Below are positions 1 to 11,400 of a stretch of 64,000 nucleotides of DNA, piece by piece; positions within the stretch are counted from its first letter, which is position 1, and each line of letters begins with the position of its first letter. This DNA comes from Gordius sp. MW1. Taxonomy: Eukaryota; Nematomorpha; Gordioida; Gordea; Gordiidae. The position numbers were made by a program, and so were the translations under genes. The notes beneath the pieces are model-generated. The model worked only from the letters and a program-made list of their open reading frames with translations. It was not told the DNA's origin and did no database searches. The stretch lies in NCBI GenBank assembly GCA_964036665.1, contig OZ038529.1:6494501-6558500 (forward strand), in the 5' to 3' direction.

Positions 1-955
1 TGAAAGTAATTCATCAACGTTTATATGACCATGAATGGCACCAATTCAGAGCTTCTTGGAGCATTGCTCTAAATCCTTTCCCGTTAACGATTGAAAACGG
101 TCGAATATCTTTTGAAATAAAATAAATTAGATGCTTTTCAAAAAAAAATTTCAATTTTGTGATATCAGCGAGAGGTTTGGTAACAAATTTGTCAATTGTA
201 TTTTTAGCTGAAGTTTTTGGAATACATTTATGATGCAAAAGATGGGAACTACCTCGAATGGAATTATATGTGTAGATATGATGGCATCTCTTGCAGATAA
301 CATAACCGGTGTAACGTCTATTTTTTAGTTCGTTAAAATAGTCTCCACGTCAATCAAAATGTCAATCATATAAATTCATTTTTATAGCAAAATGAGTTCT
401 TATTGGCTGATTTAACGTCAATCATTTATTTTGTGTTACGTTTTTTAAACTATTATAAACAAATTCAATTAATTTATATAAATATAAGAATTTTTCATAA
501 AATTCATTTTTATTTGGCTTAACCTCAATCAATTATTTTGTATTAATCAAACATTTTTATTAAGTTTTTTAAACTATTCTAAAAACAGTGGGGAATTTAA
601 ATAATTATTTTATATAAATATTCTTATAATCCCTAATGATCTTAGGTGTCATATATTTAATTTTAATTCTTTCATAAGTGATCCAATCTATATAAATTAT
701 AAATTTAGCTTATTAAATTTATTTTGCATCTGATAAAGCTGTTATAATATAAAATAAAATAATGATATTGATAACATTATTTTAATAAATGTATATTTTA
801 GCCATTACATATCATCTTTATTGGAAAAAGACATAATAAACCATGTTTTGTCAAATATTATTTTTAGACATTGGAATAAGAATAAGATATTTTATTTAAA
901 GTAACTATAGAGTAAAAACAGTATACATAAAACAAATTTAACAATTAAAAATATT

Positions 956-1740
956 TTATAAAAACAGTATATATATAACAATTTTAACAATTAAAAATAT
1001 TTTATAAACAACTATCAAATATATAATTATCGCGTGACTATCTTTTGAATAAATAAGGGGGTATGATATCCATTGTTTTAATTCCACGGAAAATACATGT
1101 ACAGGAATGTTAAATGCATAGGAAAATATTAAAATATCTATGTGGTTCGACCACTTACCTAAAATATATAACTCTTTGACAGTCATATATTGTGGTAAGG
1201 TACGAGGGCGTACCAAGGCTGTCACCACTTCGGGTGGATCAGCGGATATAAAATAATTATAAATATAATAGCGAATCAAAGGATGATTATCCTCTGTGTC
1301 ATATATTGCTTTGCTTATGTAACGGTAAAAACAGTTACCGTCGCCCATGGGCGTACGCAGGTTTTGAATTAGGGGGGGGGCAAAACGTTCAAAAGTTCAT
1401 TTAGAGGGGGGCAAAACATAATTTTTTTTAATTTTTCAATGTTTTTGCATTGAAAAAATTTTTTTTCCATAAATTAGGGGGGGGGGCAGCCCCCCCCCCT
1501 GCGTACGCCCACGCCGTCGCCAATAGTGATGTAAATTCCATAATTAGGTTTAAGCTCCTTGCTTGGCGATTCTATAGAAGCTATGGGGATATTATGACCC
1601 AATCTAGTATATCAATATATATATAATTATATAATTATAATACTTATCCATGGCCCAATATTTCCAAGCCATGTCTGGCAGCTTAAACCTGGGAATTTCT
1701 CGAACTTCTTCTGATACATATACGATCTCATCTTTGGGTA
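956..1740 (-). pseudogene. OTU-type cysteine protease relic
   Basis: The minus strand encodes GDGNCFYRYISKAI (near 1340-1300), the OTU catalytic block with the nucleophile Cys in D-G-N-C. A later SHAIIIYL (near 1010) supplies the expected His. Upstream, the same protein continues as NYGIYITI (about 1525-1550) and FKLPDMAWKYW (about 1650-1690). A 168-bp MITE is inserted exactly at the D-G-N-C block, which breaks the frame. OTU proteases remove ubiquitin; several transposon groups carry such domains as cargo. It lies inside the Ginger-like element, so I read it as cargo rather than a host gene. The splice structure is unresolved. Confidence 0.7.
1346..1513. mobile_element. hAT-type MITE inserted in the OTU coding region
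   Basis: 168 bp with 16-bp inverted ends (CATGGGCGTACGCAGG, one mismatch) flanked by an 8-bp duplication CCGTCGCC (1338-1345 and 1514-1521). The interior is poly-G and GGGGGGCAAAAC text with no coding. Removing it plus one duplication restores continuity of the OTU motif. Confidence 0.8.
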
Positions 1741-1972
1741 CAATAAAATAGTTTACAGTAAGTATTATAGAAATTGAACATAAATATGTTGAAAGTTATA
1801 AAGGTTTAACCAGCAACCTGTGGCTTGTATCAGATCCGACTTGTTCCAATGGTCGCTAGGCAAACCTTAGATATTTAATCAACATATATTTAATATCTGT
1901 TTCCTTTCCTCAGAATCCATAACTACCCTTAAATCCTTCTCTAACAAAATAAAAAAGTTTCACTTTAAGTAC

Positions 1973-2144
1973 CTGTTTTCTGGTCGCAAAATTTTGCTGT
2001 TTTTTTTACAAACAGAAAATTTCCCTTAACATAGTAACCTTTTGATTTCCTAACAAAATAAGTTCTCTGTTTGCGTGTAAAGATTTCAGGTATAGTTCCA
2101 TTTACCAGGTACTCTTTTATGTCACTAAAACAATATTCTGCCAT
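1973..2144 (-). CDS. Integrase-type N-terminal exon of the Ginger-like element
   Basis: An ATG at 2144-2142 opens 57 codons ending in CAG followed by a GTACTT donor-like site at 1972. The pattern EYLVNGTIP followed by RKQRTYFVRKSKGYYV resembles the start of Ginger/gypsy-type integrase proteins, a tail-to-start 'YL..G..P' helix and basic region before the HHCC finger. The HHCC and DDE parts are not found downstream. Coding is supported by an open frame and a good donor; identity is inferred from pattern only. Confidence 0.5.
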
Positions 2145-2220
2145 TCTATAAAATTAAAAAAACATATAGCAATCTATTCTTATTATATAACAACTATTAC
2201 CAATGCTAAGTGTAATATCA

Positions 2221-2998
2221 ATTAACTTACTAATAACTTGATATAGGATCAATTATTAAAAAGATAAACTACTAAAATATTATAGAATAACCATATGATC
2301 TTATAGCTAAGTGCAACTTACTTTTAAGAATGATTATATCAATAACTTACTAATAACTTGATATAGGATCAATTATTCAAAAGATAAACTACTAAAATAT
2401 TATATAATAACCATATGATCTTATAGCTAAGTGAAACTTACTTTTAAGAATGATTATATCAATAACTTACTAATAACTTGATATAGGATCAATTATTCAA
2501 AAAATAAACTACTAAAATATTATAGAATAACCATATGATCTTATAGCTAAGTGCAACTTACTTTTAAGAATGATTATATCAATAACTTACTAATAACTTG
2601 ATACAGGATCAATTATTCAAAAGATAAACTACTAAAATATTAACCATATGATCTCATAGCTAAGTGCAACTTACTTTAAGAATGATTATATCAATAAGTT
2701 ACTAATAACTTGATATAGGATCAATTATTCAAAAGATAAACTACTAAAATATTATAGAATAACCATATGATCTCATAGCTAAGTGCAACTTACTTTTAAG
2801 AATGATTATATCAATAAGTTACTAATAACTTGATATAGGATCAATTATTCAAAAGATAAACTACTAAAATATTATAGAATAACCATATGATCTTATAGCT
2901 AAGTGCAACTTACTTTTAAGAATGATTATATCAATAACTTACTAATAACTTGATATGGGATCAATTATTCAAAAAATAAACTACTAAAATTTTATAAA
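2221..2998. repeat. 120-bp satellite, about 6.5 copies
   Basis: Head-to-tail units with a 120-bp period, visible from the repeated phrase TAATAACTTGATATAGGATC at 2232, 2352, 2472 and 2592 and on to about 2950. Copies differ at a few positions, and one has lost about 10 bp near 2640. It lies inside the Ginger-like element, between the integrase-type exon and the right terminal repeat. No open frame crosses it. Confidence 0.95.
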
Positions 2999-4043
2999 TT
3001 AACTATATATTTCTTGATCATATAAACATCAAGCTAGTGAAAAAGTTTGTAAATACCTTATTTGATGTATAACTTTATATTAATTGAAGTAGAATTGCTG
3101 GATACAATTTTGATGGAAATGGATACGAAAATAACAGTGATTCTGGCTAATTTTCGTTCAATCACGTTCTTATAAAAAACACGTGACATGTCAAAAACAT
3201 ATCATTTCGTGGTTTTCAACCAATGAGAATGTGTAATTCACGTGGAGACGATTTTAACGGAGACAAAATCTTACGTTACACCGGTGTATGTATCATTTTC
3301 ATTTAGAAGGTCAAAGTAACTCCTAATTTGACTTTTTCCGTCTTCTTTTTTAACTTGTTGAAGCATATTTCTTTTAAATTTTTTATTATTTCTTCCATGA
3401 CGGTTTTTAATATGATAAACTATATTGTTGTATTTGCTAGCTGTTACGAATCCCAATGCTTATTTCCAACACCCCCCCCCCATTATTTTTTAACCTCAAG
3501 TCAGCATGACTCACAATATCTCGTCAACGACAATACCCCTGCACCATGGAGATTGCTTCTAAGAAGGCAAGCTACATCATTCATGACTACCCGGAATCAA
3601 GAGGGAAAGGAGCTACGCGTGTGCTTTAAGGAAAGGGGAGATTATGATTGATGATTTTCGAGTTGAGTTGAGATAGAAAGAAATGCGTGTGCTAAAAAGG
3701 AAACGGGAGATGCTGATTTATCATTGACACTAGCTCCTTTCTCGCCAAACAAGAAAGTCTAGCTAGGGAAAAACGCTAGGGAAATACTGATAAATATATT
3801 AGGGTAATTAAAGTGAAAGGTGGTATTGGGCATCAAAAATGATAAAGTAAAAAAGAATGCAAAGATAATTATGAAAAGGTATACTAAAAATTATTAATTT
3901 AATTAATTAGAACTTATTATTGTTCATTTTAAATTTGAAAATCCGATCCGATCCGACTTAAATAAAATATTGATCTGATCCGATCCGACTTCCGTAATTA
4001 AAATGTTGATCCGTCGGATCGGATTGATCCGTGCACACCTCTA

Positions 4044-5095
4044 AAGTACCTAGCCCTTTAAAATCATACAGTCTCATATCTTTCTATTTTAAGATCAATA
4101 ACACAAATCCGTTTAAATTTAGACACTAATAATACAATAAACTAGCAAACAGCTGTTTTTTGCATTAAATCCGTTTAAATTCAGACAATAATAATACAAT
4201 TAACTAGCGAACAGCTGTTTTTGCAATATAATTTATTAAGCAACTTAGGTCGGCATTTTGAGTGAAGCTTTTTTAATATGGGCACCTGTCCAATGAAAAA
4301 TTGCAAAGTTATCGAAGAAAAAATTGAGAGCAAAGGATTATAAATATTTTATTAACATTACTAAGTAGAGCAATAAATGGTGTCAGTTTATTTGTTATGT
4401 ACATAAAAATGCTTTACAAAAAACGTATGGCTATTCAAGAATTTGAGATCCATACAGACGATTCAATCTGTGAAGAGAAATTGAATTTTTTTTAACAAAA
4501 TTTACACATCAAATTATTTTTATACCTTCAAAATTGGCTAATTTTTTATAATTAAAAATTTAATAATTATTATTTATGTCAAAGATGGCTAAGAAGGCTT
4601 ACGTAGCACTTGGTCCAATTCTTAATAAAAAAATATAAGCGTTGTTAGCAAACATATAACATAAACAGATTATTTAAAACTAAGGATGGAAATTTTGTGT
4701 CCCTCTATTATGGAACTTTCATCGTTCTTTAATTCAAATTCTAACTTGGTCCATTATTGAGAATTACATTTAAAATAATAAGTGAACAAAAAAATCAATC
4801 AAGTAACCTAAAATTGGAACGTGTAAGTAATTAATTAGGTGGTGAAACACAAAATTAGAATCATATATTTTAAAAGGTGCCTTTTTTAATCCAATTCACG
4901 TTATACATGATTTGCTTTAAAATTTGTTTTTGTAATTTGATTGAACTTTTAACATTATTAACAAATATGTTGCCTATGGAGAAGTTCCTATTTTTTTAAG
5001 CTATTATGTATCAAAAATTAGTCAAATCAATAATTTGCGTCTCGTGAATCACTGCAATATTTTGGGTCAAAGGTGCAGTAAATTGGGTATATGTA
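4044..5095. other. Non-coding spacer with a small tandem duplication
   Basis: AT-rich DNA with no supportable gene. A 60-bp segment containing AATCCGTTTAAATT and CAGCTGTTTTT occurs twice in tandem at about 4104-4222. Nothing else recognisable. Confidence 0.7.
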
Positions 5096-5335
5096 GTGTT
5101 GTTAAAAATTACTAAGTAGCTTCAAATACAAACGCGAGCACGTACACTGAGCTGTTTAATCTGCTAGTTTTAATAGTTTTAACAGTAGCATGTAAAATGC
5201 TCGAGGTCGAGAGGTTACGAAGCAGCAAAGCAGATAGTTCGGGCAGTTAACTCGAGCAGATAGCAGATTTATTTAATTGCTATTTGTTATAATTACAATA
5301 TTTGATCAAATTATAGATTATAAATATTAAGAACT

Positions 5336-6015
5336 TTGCCCCCCCCCCTTATTTTTTCACCCTCTTTCTCACCAGGAGAAAGAAGAGGGTAATTTGCCCC
5401 CCCCCCCTTTTCTTTTACCCCCCCCCCCTTATTTTTACCCTCTTTCTCACCCGGCCCCCCCTTATTTTTTTCCTATTTTTCACCCGGGGGCGGGGTGGTT
5501 ATTGCCCCCCCCCCTTTTTTTCACCGCCCCCCCCCCCCATATTTTTGAAGCTCTTTTTCCAGAGGGGATTTGCCCTCTCTTTGTATTCTACTCTCTTTCT
5601 CACCCGAAGGAGGGAAGGGTGATTTGCCCCCACCCTATTTATTCCTCTTTCTCACCCGGAGCGCCCCCCCCCCAGGCGAAAAGGGGGCCCAAATCACCCC
5701 ACCCGGGTGAGAAAGAAGGTAAAAAATAAGGGGGGGGGGGAATTCCCCCCCTTCCCCCCTACCGGGTGAGAAAGAAAGAAAAATAAGGGGGGGGGGGGGG
5801 GGGGGAGGGAAATCACCTTCCTCCTCCTGGTTAGAAAGACGTTAAAAAAATCAGGGGGGGGGGCAAATCACCCTTATCCCCCTGGTGAGAAAGAGGGTAA
5901 AAATAAGGGGGATGAAATAGGGGGGGGGGAGGAATCACCCCCCTCCCCCTGGTGAGAAAGAGGGTAAAAAATAAGCCCCCGGGTGAGAAAGAGGGTAAAA
6001 AATAAGGGGAGGGGG
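5336..6015. repeat. Poly-C/poly-G minisatellite arranged head-to-head
   Basis: Units of about 45-70 bp combine a run of 7-20 C, TTATTTTT, then ACCCTCTTTCTCACC. From 5336 to about 5695 they run in this sense. From about 5700 to 6015 the same unit appears as its complement (GGTGAGAAAGAGGGTAAAAA, then G runs). The whole tract is thus an inverted pair. Any open frame across it is low-complexity and not a gene. Confidence 0.9.
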
Positions 6016-6246
6016 AAACCCATTAAAGCCTACCGTCGAATATATCATTCGCAAAAATACCATATTTAATAAAAATATGCATATCTAAAGACCTTTTGAT
6101 ATTATCAAAATTAGTTTTTATTAAAGCTTAAGATGTAGTTTACATTATGAACTAATTTTATTATGTTTGCTAATTAATTGGCTTTCATTTTTCGTAAAAG
6201 AAGGAACTTTTCATAAATCCATGTCCGGTCTTGTTTTATTTATGAC

Positions 6247-6890
6247 TAGCTGACCCGGCAAACGTTGTTTTGCTATATACATTATGTCACAATAATACCA
6301 TTATTTTATTTTTCTAGTTAGCTGATTTATTTGAAATACAATTTTCTTAAATATAATAAAATAATTAATTGAAGGATGGATAATTATTAAAAATATGCTT
6401 CTATGTTCGACCACGTGATAATAATGGCAAAAATTGCATAATTTATTTAGTTTAAATAGTTTGTTAAACCCCAATAATTTTGACAGTATACTGTAACATT
6501 TTTATTATACTTTTAAATATCTAATTTGAGAAAACTTCAGCCTTGTATGTATGACGTCATTATTGTATATGATGCTATAAATGAAACTGCTGCCCAGGAA
6601 TTGTCCGAGATTTTCAAAACAAAAAGGTATTTTAGGAATCTGAAAAAGCTATTTTACCCCTGGCCACCCTGGGCATCTACGGCTAAATTTTCGTGCGAAT
6701 CGGGCCGGTAGTTTCAGAATTTAGCCCTTTTTTAAAACAAAAATATTTTCTAGGATTCTGCAAAAGCTATTTTACCCTTGACCGCCCTGGGAACCTACGG
6801 GTAAAGTTTCGCGCGAATCGGGCCGGTAGTCTCAGAATTTAGCCCTTACATACATACATATACTTTACTTTATATATATAGATAGATATA
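6247..6890 (+). mobile_element. Short retroposon-like repeat ending in a simple tail
   Basis: It starts CTAGCTGACCCGGCAAACG, a phrase I associate with insect non-LTR/SINE-like repeats. It contains two copies of a block with CGAATCGGGCCGGTAG (about 6655-6725 and 6775-6848) and ends in ACATACATACATA followed by TATA(GATA) text, as expected for a retroposon tail. A related block recurs at 32460-32575. No protein is encoded. Confidence 0.55.
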
Positions 6891-7159
6891 AAATATGAGC
6901 AAATAATGTAATTATAACAAATAGCGATCAAATCTGATCTGCTCGAGTTTACTGATCGACCTATCTGCTCAAAGCTTTAACAGATTTTCTTTTGCTGCCT
7001 CTACTAACCTCTCGAGCATTTTGACATGCTACTGTTTAAATTATTGCATCGAACACCGAGCACTCCTAGTATATAAGCTCGAGCAAAGCACATAGTTAGC
7101 ATTGCTCACGCAGTAATTTAACAAATCTAGGTATATGGATTAGCACAGTATTATAGAGA

Positions 7160-8275
7160 ACTGCACGGGTGATCCGAAACCCGACTCATATCGGGTCGGG
7201 TTCGGATAACGGGTCGGGTTCTGGTTGAAAATTGTGAAATGTCTTCGGGTTCGGGTTGAAAATTATTAAATGCCTTCGGGTCGGGTCGGGTTCGGGTTAA
7301 AATTTTTAATATGCTTTCGGGTCGGGTCGGGTAGGATTTAAAGCCTCGAGTCAAAGGTTTTGAATCCTACAATGCTAAATACACGGGACATATCTTTTAA
7401 ATTTATGCTATTATGTATAATATTTTTTATTTAATATTAAAATGTATAATTGAAGAATACTCTTTCAGTTAATTAAATTTTTTTGTTTTTTTATATCGGA
7501 TTGTTTTAATTTGACCGCAAATTTAGATTTGACTCGTGAAAGGTCAAACATATCAACAAAATAATATTTTTAAATTGTATTTAAAGATAGTAAAGTGGTA
7601 GTTCATTATTAATTTAAACTACATAAATATGTATTCATAAAACAAATAGATGTAAGTTTAAATTTATTAAATGGTTTATTTGCAAATCTATATATTTCAA
7701 ATTAAATGTGACCGATATTGTAAATGCTATTATATTTATACATCTTTACAATAAATCATTCAAATAAATTTAGTAATTAAAATCCGTTGTATTAATAAGT
7801 TTCGTAAATCGCAATTTAATTTGTCGTTTAAATTTTATAAACCGCCATGGGGAGGGGGCTATAATGATAAAGGGAATGGCAAAATGACCATCTTTTTAAA
7901 TTTTAGCCATAATTTGATAAAATTTCTAAGATTTTTTGGAGTTGGAGGGGGGCAGCCGCCCGTTCCTGCCATCCACTGGCTAAGCTTATCATGCACACCA
8001 CAATTTTTCTTACACTAGCGTTGGATGCCAAAATTTGAAATGCGTTTGGGAGGAATTCGGTAAAAAAATTTAAACGCTTTCGGGTCATGCCGGGTCGGGT
8101 CAGGGTTAAAAATTTTAAAATGACTTTGGGTCGGGTCAGGTTCCGGATGAAAAATTTAAAATGCTTTTGGGTCGGGTTCGGGTTAAAAAAATTTAAAATG
8201 CTTTTGGGTCGGGTCGGGCTCGGGTTAAAAATTTTAAAAAAGTTTCGGGTCGGGTCGGGTTTGGGTTGAAAAAAG
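7160..8275. repeat. CGGGTCGGGTTCGGG repeats, two blocks
   Basis: Blocks at 7175-7345 and 8085-8270 are irregular repeats of CGGGTCGGGTTCGGGTT separated by AAAATTT text. A phrase ACTGCACGGGTGATCCG near 7161 resembles hAT-type subterminal sequence, so this may be a non-autonomous hAT whose ends carry the repeats. The open frames here are repeat artefacts. The middle (7380-7830) shows nothing recognisable. Confidence 0.6.
7838..7990. repeat. GGGGGGCA / GGCAGCCGCCC dispersed repeat
   Basis: A G-run module followed by ATTTTAGCCATAATTT and GGGGGCAGCCGCCC. Related modules occur at 10925-11065, 25190-25310, 34437-34590, 36000-36110 and 39535-39640 in this window. Probably a degenerate MITE family related to the GGGCGTACGCAGG elements. 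Confidence 0.6.
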
Positions 8276-8348
8276 TGACTTTGCAGTTATCTAGTATACG
8301 ATGCCTAAATTCGTTGCTTAAATAATTGTTTTAATAATAATTGTATTG

Positions 8349-8461
8349 TTAAATCTCTTCTCGCCCGATTTTGGGTTTTATGATAAAAAAAATACAAAAA
8401 ATCAAATTTTTAGGACTTTGATATACTTCTATCGTCCGGTAGGATATTTTTATATAAAGTT
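8349..8461 (-). CDS. Microexon gene, candidate terminal exon 38
   Basis: After acceptor ACATTTGCTAG the phase-1 frame runs 36 codons to TAA (8349-8351), with a hydrophobic stretch NLIFCIFFII near the end. An ATTAAA signal-like hexamer lies about 20 nt past the stop. The frame and phase fit, but the acceptor is only moderate. Confidence 0.45.
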
Positions 8462-11400
8462 CTAGCAAATGTCTGAAGTCGAACGAAAATAATGTTTTAC
8501 CATCTTCAAATTCTAATTCTAAAAAATATACACAAAACATAAGCATATTACTTTTTCAATTTTAATATTTTACCTTGAACTGCTTCAGGACCAGACTCTG
8601 AATTTGTTGCAAAATAATTATATTTATATTATATAATGCACAAAACTTTATTATAATTTTCTATTGAAACTTAGTAGCTAAAAGATGTGTTATGTGAAAA
8701 GCTAAATGCTTAAATCTTTAGCGTCCCAATTTAAATGGGTTTTTCGTGAGAATTTATACCTCCAACGACATTTGCGACACCTAATACAAACAATATAAGG
8801 AGCGATAGGATAATTTTTTTATAAAATTTTTGTTTATATATGACGGAGCCAGGCTAAGTTTAACCCGTAGCTATCTTTAGATATTATGCCGTACCTTCTA
8901 ATTTAAAACTTAATCTAATTTAGCCCAAATCCAGTTATATTCAAATATGTTAAAGTTCAATAACAAATGTTCCTTACAAAAATATAATTATGGTTATTTT
9001 GTAAACTACAAAACAACAATTAATAACTGTCTAGTAGAGCAGTGAATCTCATTCCTGAATTTATCTTAATAGTGATGATAAATTTTAGGTCGTAATCACA
9101 GGCAAAAATTATACAATTTGTTTGTATGAACAAATTCATAAAGTTTTAACATCATTTTTATATGTGTATTTTTTATGGCTATTTAGTGTTTCGCCCCTTT
9201 AAAATATTCATACGTAAAGAAAATAAATTATGCTTTGTTTTTAAAATAAATAAAAATGTTTTTAATTTTTAAAAATATTTTATAAACTTAATTTGTTTAA
9301 TTGAGATGCTTTAATTCTTATATAAAGCACTAATAAAAATGAGAAAATAACCATTATTGTCATGTAAGTAATTAATTATTTTAAAAACAAATTTTTTTAT
9401 ATTCAAAAATTGTCATAATTTTTTTAATTAATACTTTCCATGGCTGCTCCTACATCTGTTAAATAAAAGTAAGGTGGTGTCATTTTATTAATGGACGTCA
9501 AAATATAAATTAACAAAATATAATTATAAATTGAACATATTATTTTAATTTTACCTCCAAAACTAGTCATAAACCCTAATAACATAGGTTGGGGACAAAG
9601 TTCGGTAGAGTGCAACACATGTTGCATTATTTTATCGATTTTTTGCTTCTGAGGAATTATATAATATTCATTAAGTAGAACTCTTTCCCCTCTAAAATGT
9701 GCCAATTGTGATTTTAAGAAATTTAGTTTTTTATTACTTTCGCTTAAAAGGAGTATCCAAACGGTAAAAATCAACATTTTCGACGCCTGCTATTCTTCGC
9801 TTTTCATCGTGGTCAAAACGGTGCTGAAACAGCCTGAGACATTTGTAAAGTATACGGAGAAAATGTCATAGTTGAGTCTACAGCAAAAAAATGGTTCGCA
9901 AAGTTCAAAAATGGCGATTTTGACATCGCTGACAAGCCCCGTAGCGGAAGACCCTCGGAATTCGACGAAGAGTGTCTCAAAGCACTTTTGAAGGAGGACG
10001 GTCGCCAAATAAGTCGTGAATTGGCGGAAATAATGAAGTTCGATCAGAAAACCATCCTAAATCATCTTCATTCGATGAGATTTGCCTAAAAATTGGGAGC
10101 TTGGATCCCTCACGAGCTAAACGAAAGCCACGAAGAAAATTGCCTTCAAATTGCTTCTCAACATCTCGCCCGTCATCGAGCAACCCACGGTCATAAACAG
10201 CGCTTTTTGTACCGAATCGTCACGGGAGATGAGAAATAATGTTTGTACGCAAATTTGAAGCAAAGAAAGGAGTGGGTGGCTCATGGAGCGACTCCAAAGC
10301 CGAGGGTCAAGCCTGACCTCCATCCAAAAAAGACCATGATCTGCGTTTGGTGGGACTGGGGGGGCATTCTGCATTGGGAAATTCTGGAAAGGAATGCCAC
10401 GGTCAACAAGGAGCTCTATATATCCCAGCTACACCGCGTGAATGAGACTATTCGACTCAAAAGACCCCATCGACAGGGCCAGACCATACTCCTTCATGAC
10501 AACGCAAGGCCCCATGTTGCTCAAGTCGTAAAAGCCGCACTCCAAGAGCTCGAATGGGAGGTCCTTCAGCATCCACCATTTTCTCCGGACCTTGCACCGA
10601 CGGATTACCATCTTTTCCACTGTCTCTCGAACCATATGAGGGGCGTTACCTTGGACAATGTAGAGGGCCTTAAAAACTGGCTCAACAACTTCTTCGATAC
10701 CAGACCGGTGTATTTTTTGGCGTAATGGCATCGAAAAAATGGTCAAAAGGTGGCAGGAGGTCGTAAACAGCGACAGCGAATATATTATTGTTATAACAAT
10801 AAATTAAAAACTCTACAAACTTTCTCCTCAACCTTTAAAGCTTCACTTTAGAAGTATTTTTTCAATTAAATCTAGCGTCGCTATAGGGAGAGCAGATTGC
10901 ACTTATTTCCTCAATGGATATAATCATGGGCGTACCCAGGTTTTGGATTGGGGAGGGGGCGAAAATAAAGTTTAATTAGGGGGGGGGGGCAAAACAAATT
11001 TTTTTAATTTTTAAGGGTTTTTATATTGAATATTTTTTATTTGGGGGGGGGGGGCGGCCGCTTCCCTTACATTCATAAACTAAGTATGTTTTAAGTAAAA
11101 ATTATTAAAAGTTAAAATAGAGAAATAAAATTAATAATTCAGCGATTCCAAATTTATAACAATCGTATTCCTTAGTCTAAAATGGGGTTTTTTGATTTTT
11201 GATAAAGATAAATATTGGTGGAGAGAGCTTAAGTGAAGGGATAAAGAGATGTGTTATTATACATCGCATACTATGATCGCATACGTAGTATGTACTCTAA
11301 TCTAATGTACTCTGTTTTCCCATACATAGTAGGGGGAATTTTAATGCGGGGAGGGAGGTTCAAATAAAGTTGGATAAAACTAAAAGTAATGGCGAAACAA

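Larger units (their letters stand above)
310..3280 (-). mobile_element. Ginger-like DNA transposon (internally deleted) inside hAT-A
   Basis: Both ends are inverted repeats of about 47 bp starting TGTAACGT, flanked by a 4-bp duplication CCGG (306-309 and 3281-3284). The uninterrupted hAT-A copy at 63.65 kb confirms an empty site here. TGT...ACA ends with a 4-bp duplication are known features of Ginger transposons, whose integrase is related to Ty3/gypsy. The element carries an integrase-type N-terminal exon, an OTU-protease relic and a 120-bp satellite, but I see no DDE integrase core, so it is probably a deletion derivative. Confidence 0.65.
1..3456 (-). pseudogene. hAT-A transposase, N-terminal part with BED-type finger (interrupted)
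   Basis: Reading down the minus strand, the protein begins near 3456 (motif YNNIVYHIKNRHG), is split by the Ginger-like insertion at 310-3284, then resumes with a BED-like finger: CKRC about 20 residues before HLLHHKC, near 230-300. Next comes FISKDIRPFSIVNGKGFRAM, the conserved block before the hAT catalytic core. This copy keeps CKRC where the 63.7-kb copy has a stop. The catalytic domain lies outside the window. The inserted element makes it non-functional as it stands. Family assignment rests on motif order only. Confidence 0.7.
1..4043 (-). mobile_element. hAT-A DNA transposon, left copy (5' part, runs off the window)
   Basis: The outer end at 4043 reads, on the minus strand, TAGAGGTGTGCACGGATC, a hAT-type terminus (YARNG) followed by subterminal GATCCGATCC repeats. 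The same end begins a second copy at 62766 on the plus strand, and the two align over the terminal region, the 5' leader (about 3470-3690 against 63060-63290) and the start of the transposase. The other end lies before base 1, so the target duplication cannot be checked. A Ginger-like element (310-3280) interrupts this copy. Confidence 0.8.
5100..7095. mobile_element. Foldback element with terminal inverted repeats of about 200 bp
   Basis: The arm at about 5105-5310 (ACAGTAGCATGT, ATGCTCGAG, AACTCGAGCAGATAGCAG) recurs inverted at about 6895-7090. Between the arms lie the poly-C/poly-G minisatellite and a GACCCGGC-type repeat, probably later insertions. No transposase is visible. Exact ends and target duplication are unclear. 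Confidence 0.6.

Noticed and set aside
2221..2998. 120-bp satellite as a CRISPR array or exon array
   Set aside because: No spacers differing between repeats, and although an ACTTAC (GTAAGT) occurs in each unit the enclosed frame has stops.
5394..5729. Proline-rich open frame
   Set aside because: Translation of the poly-C minisatellite; no coding signal beyond the repeat.
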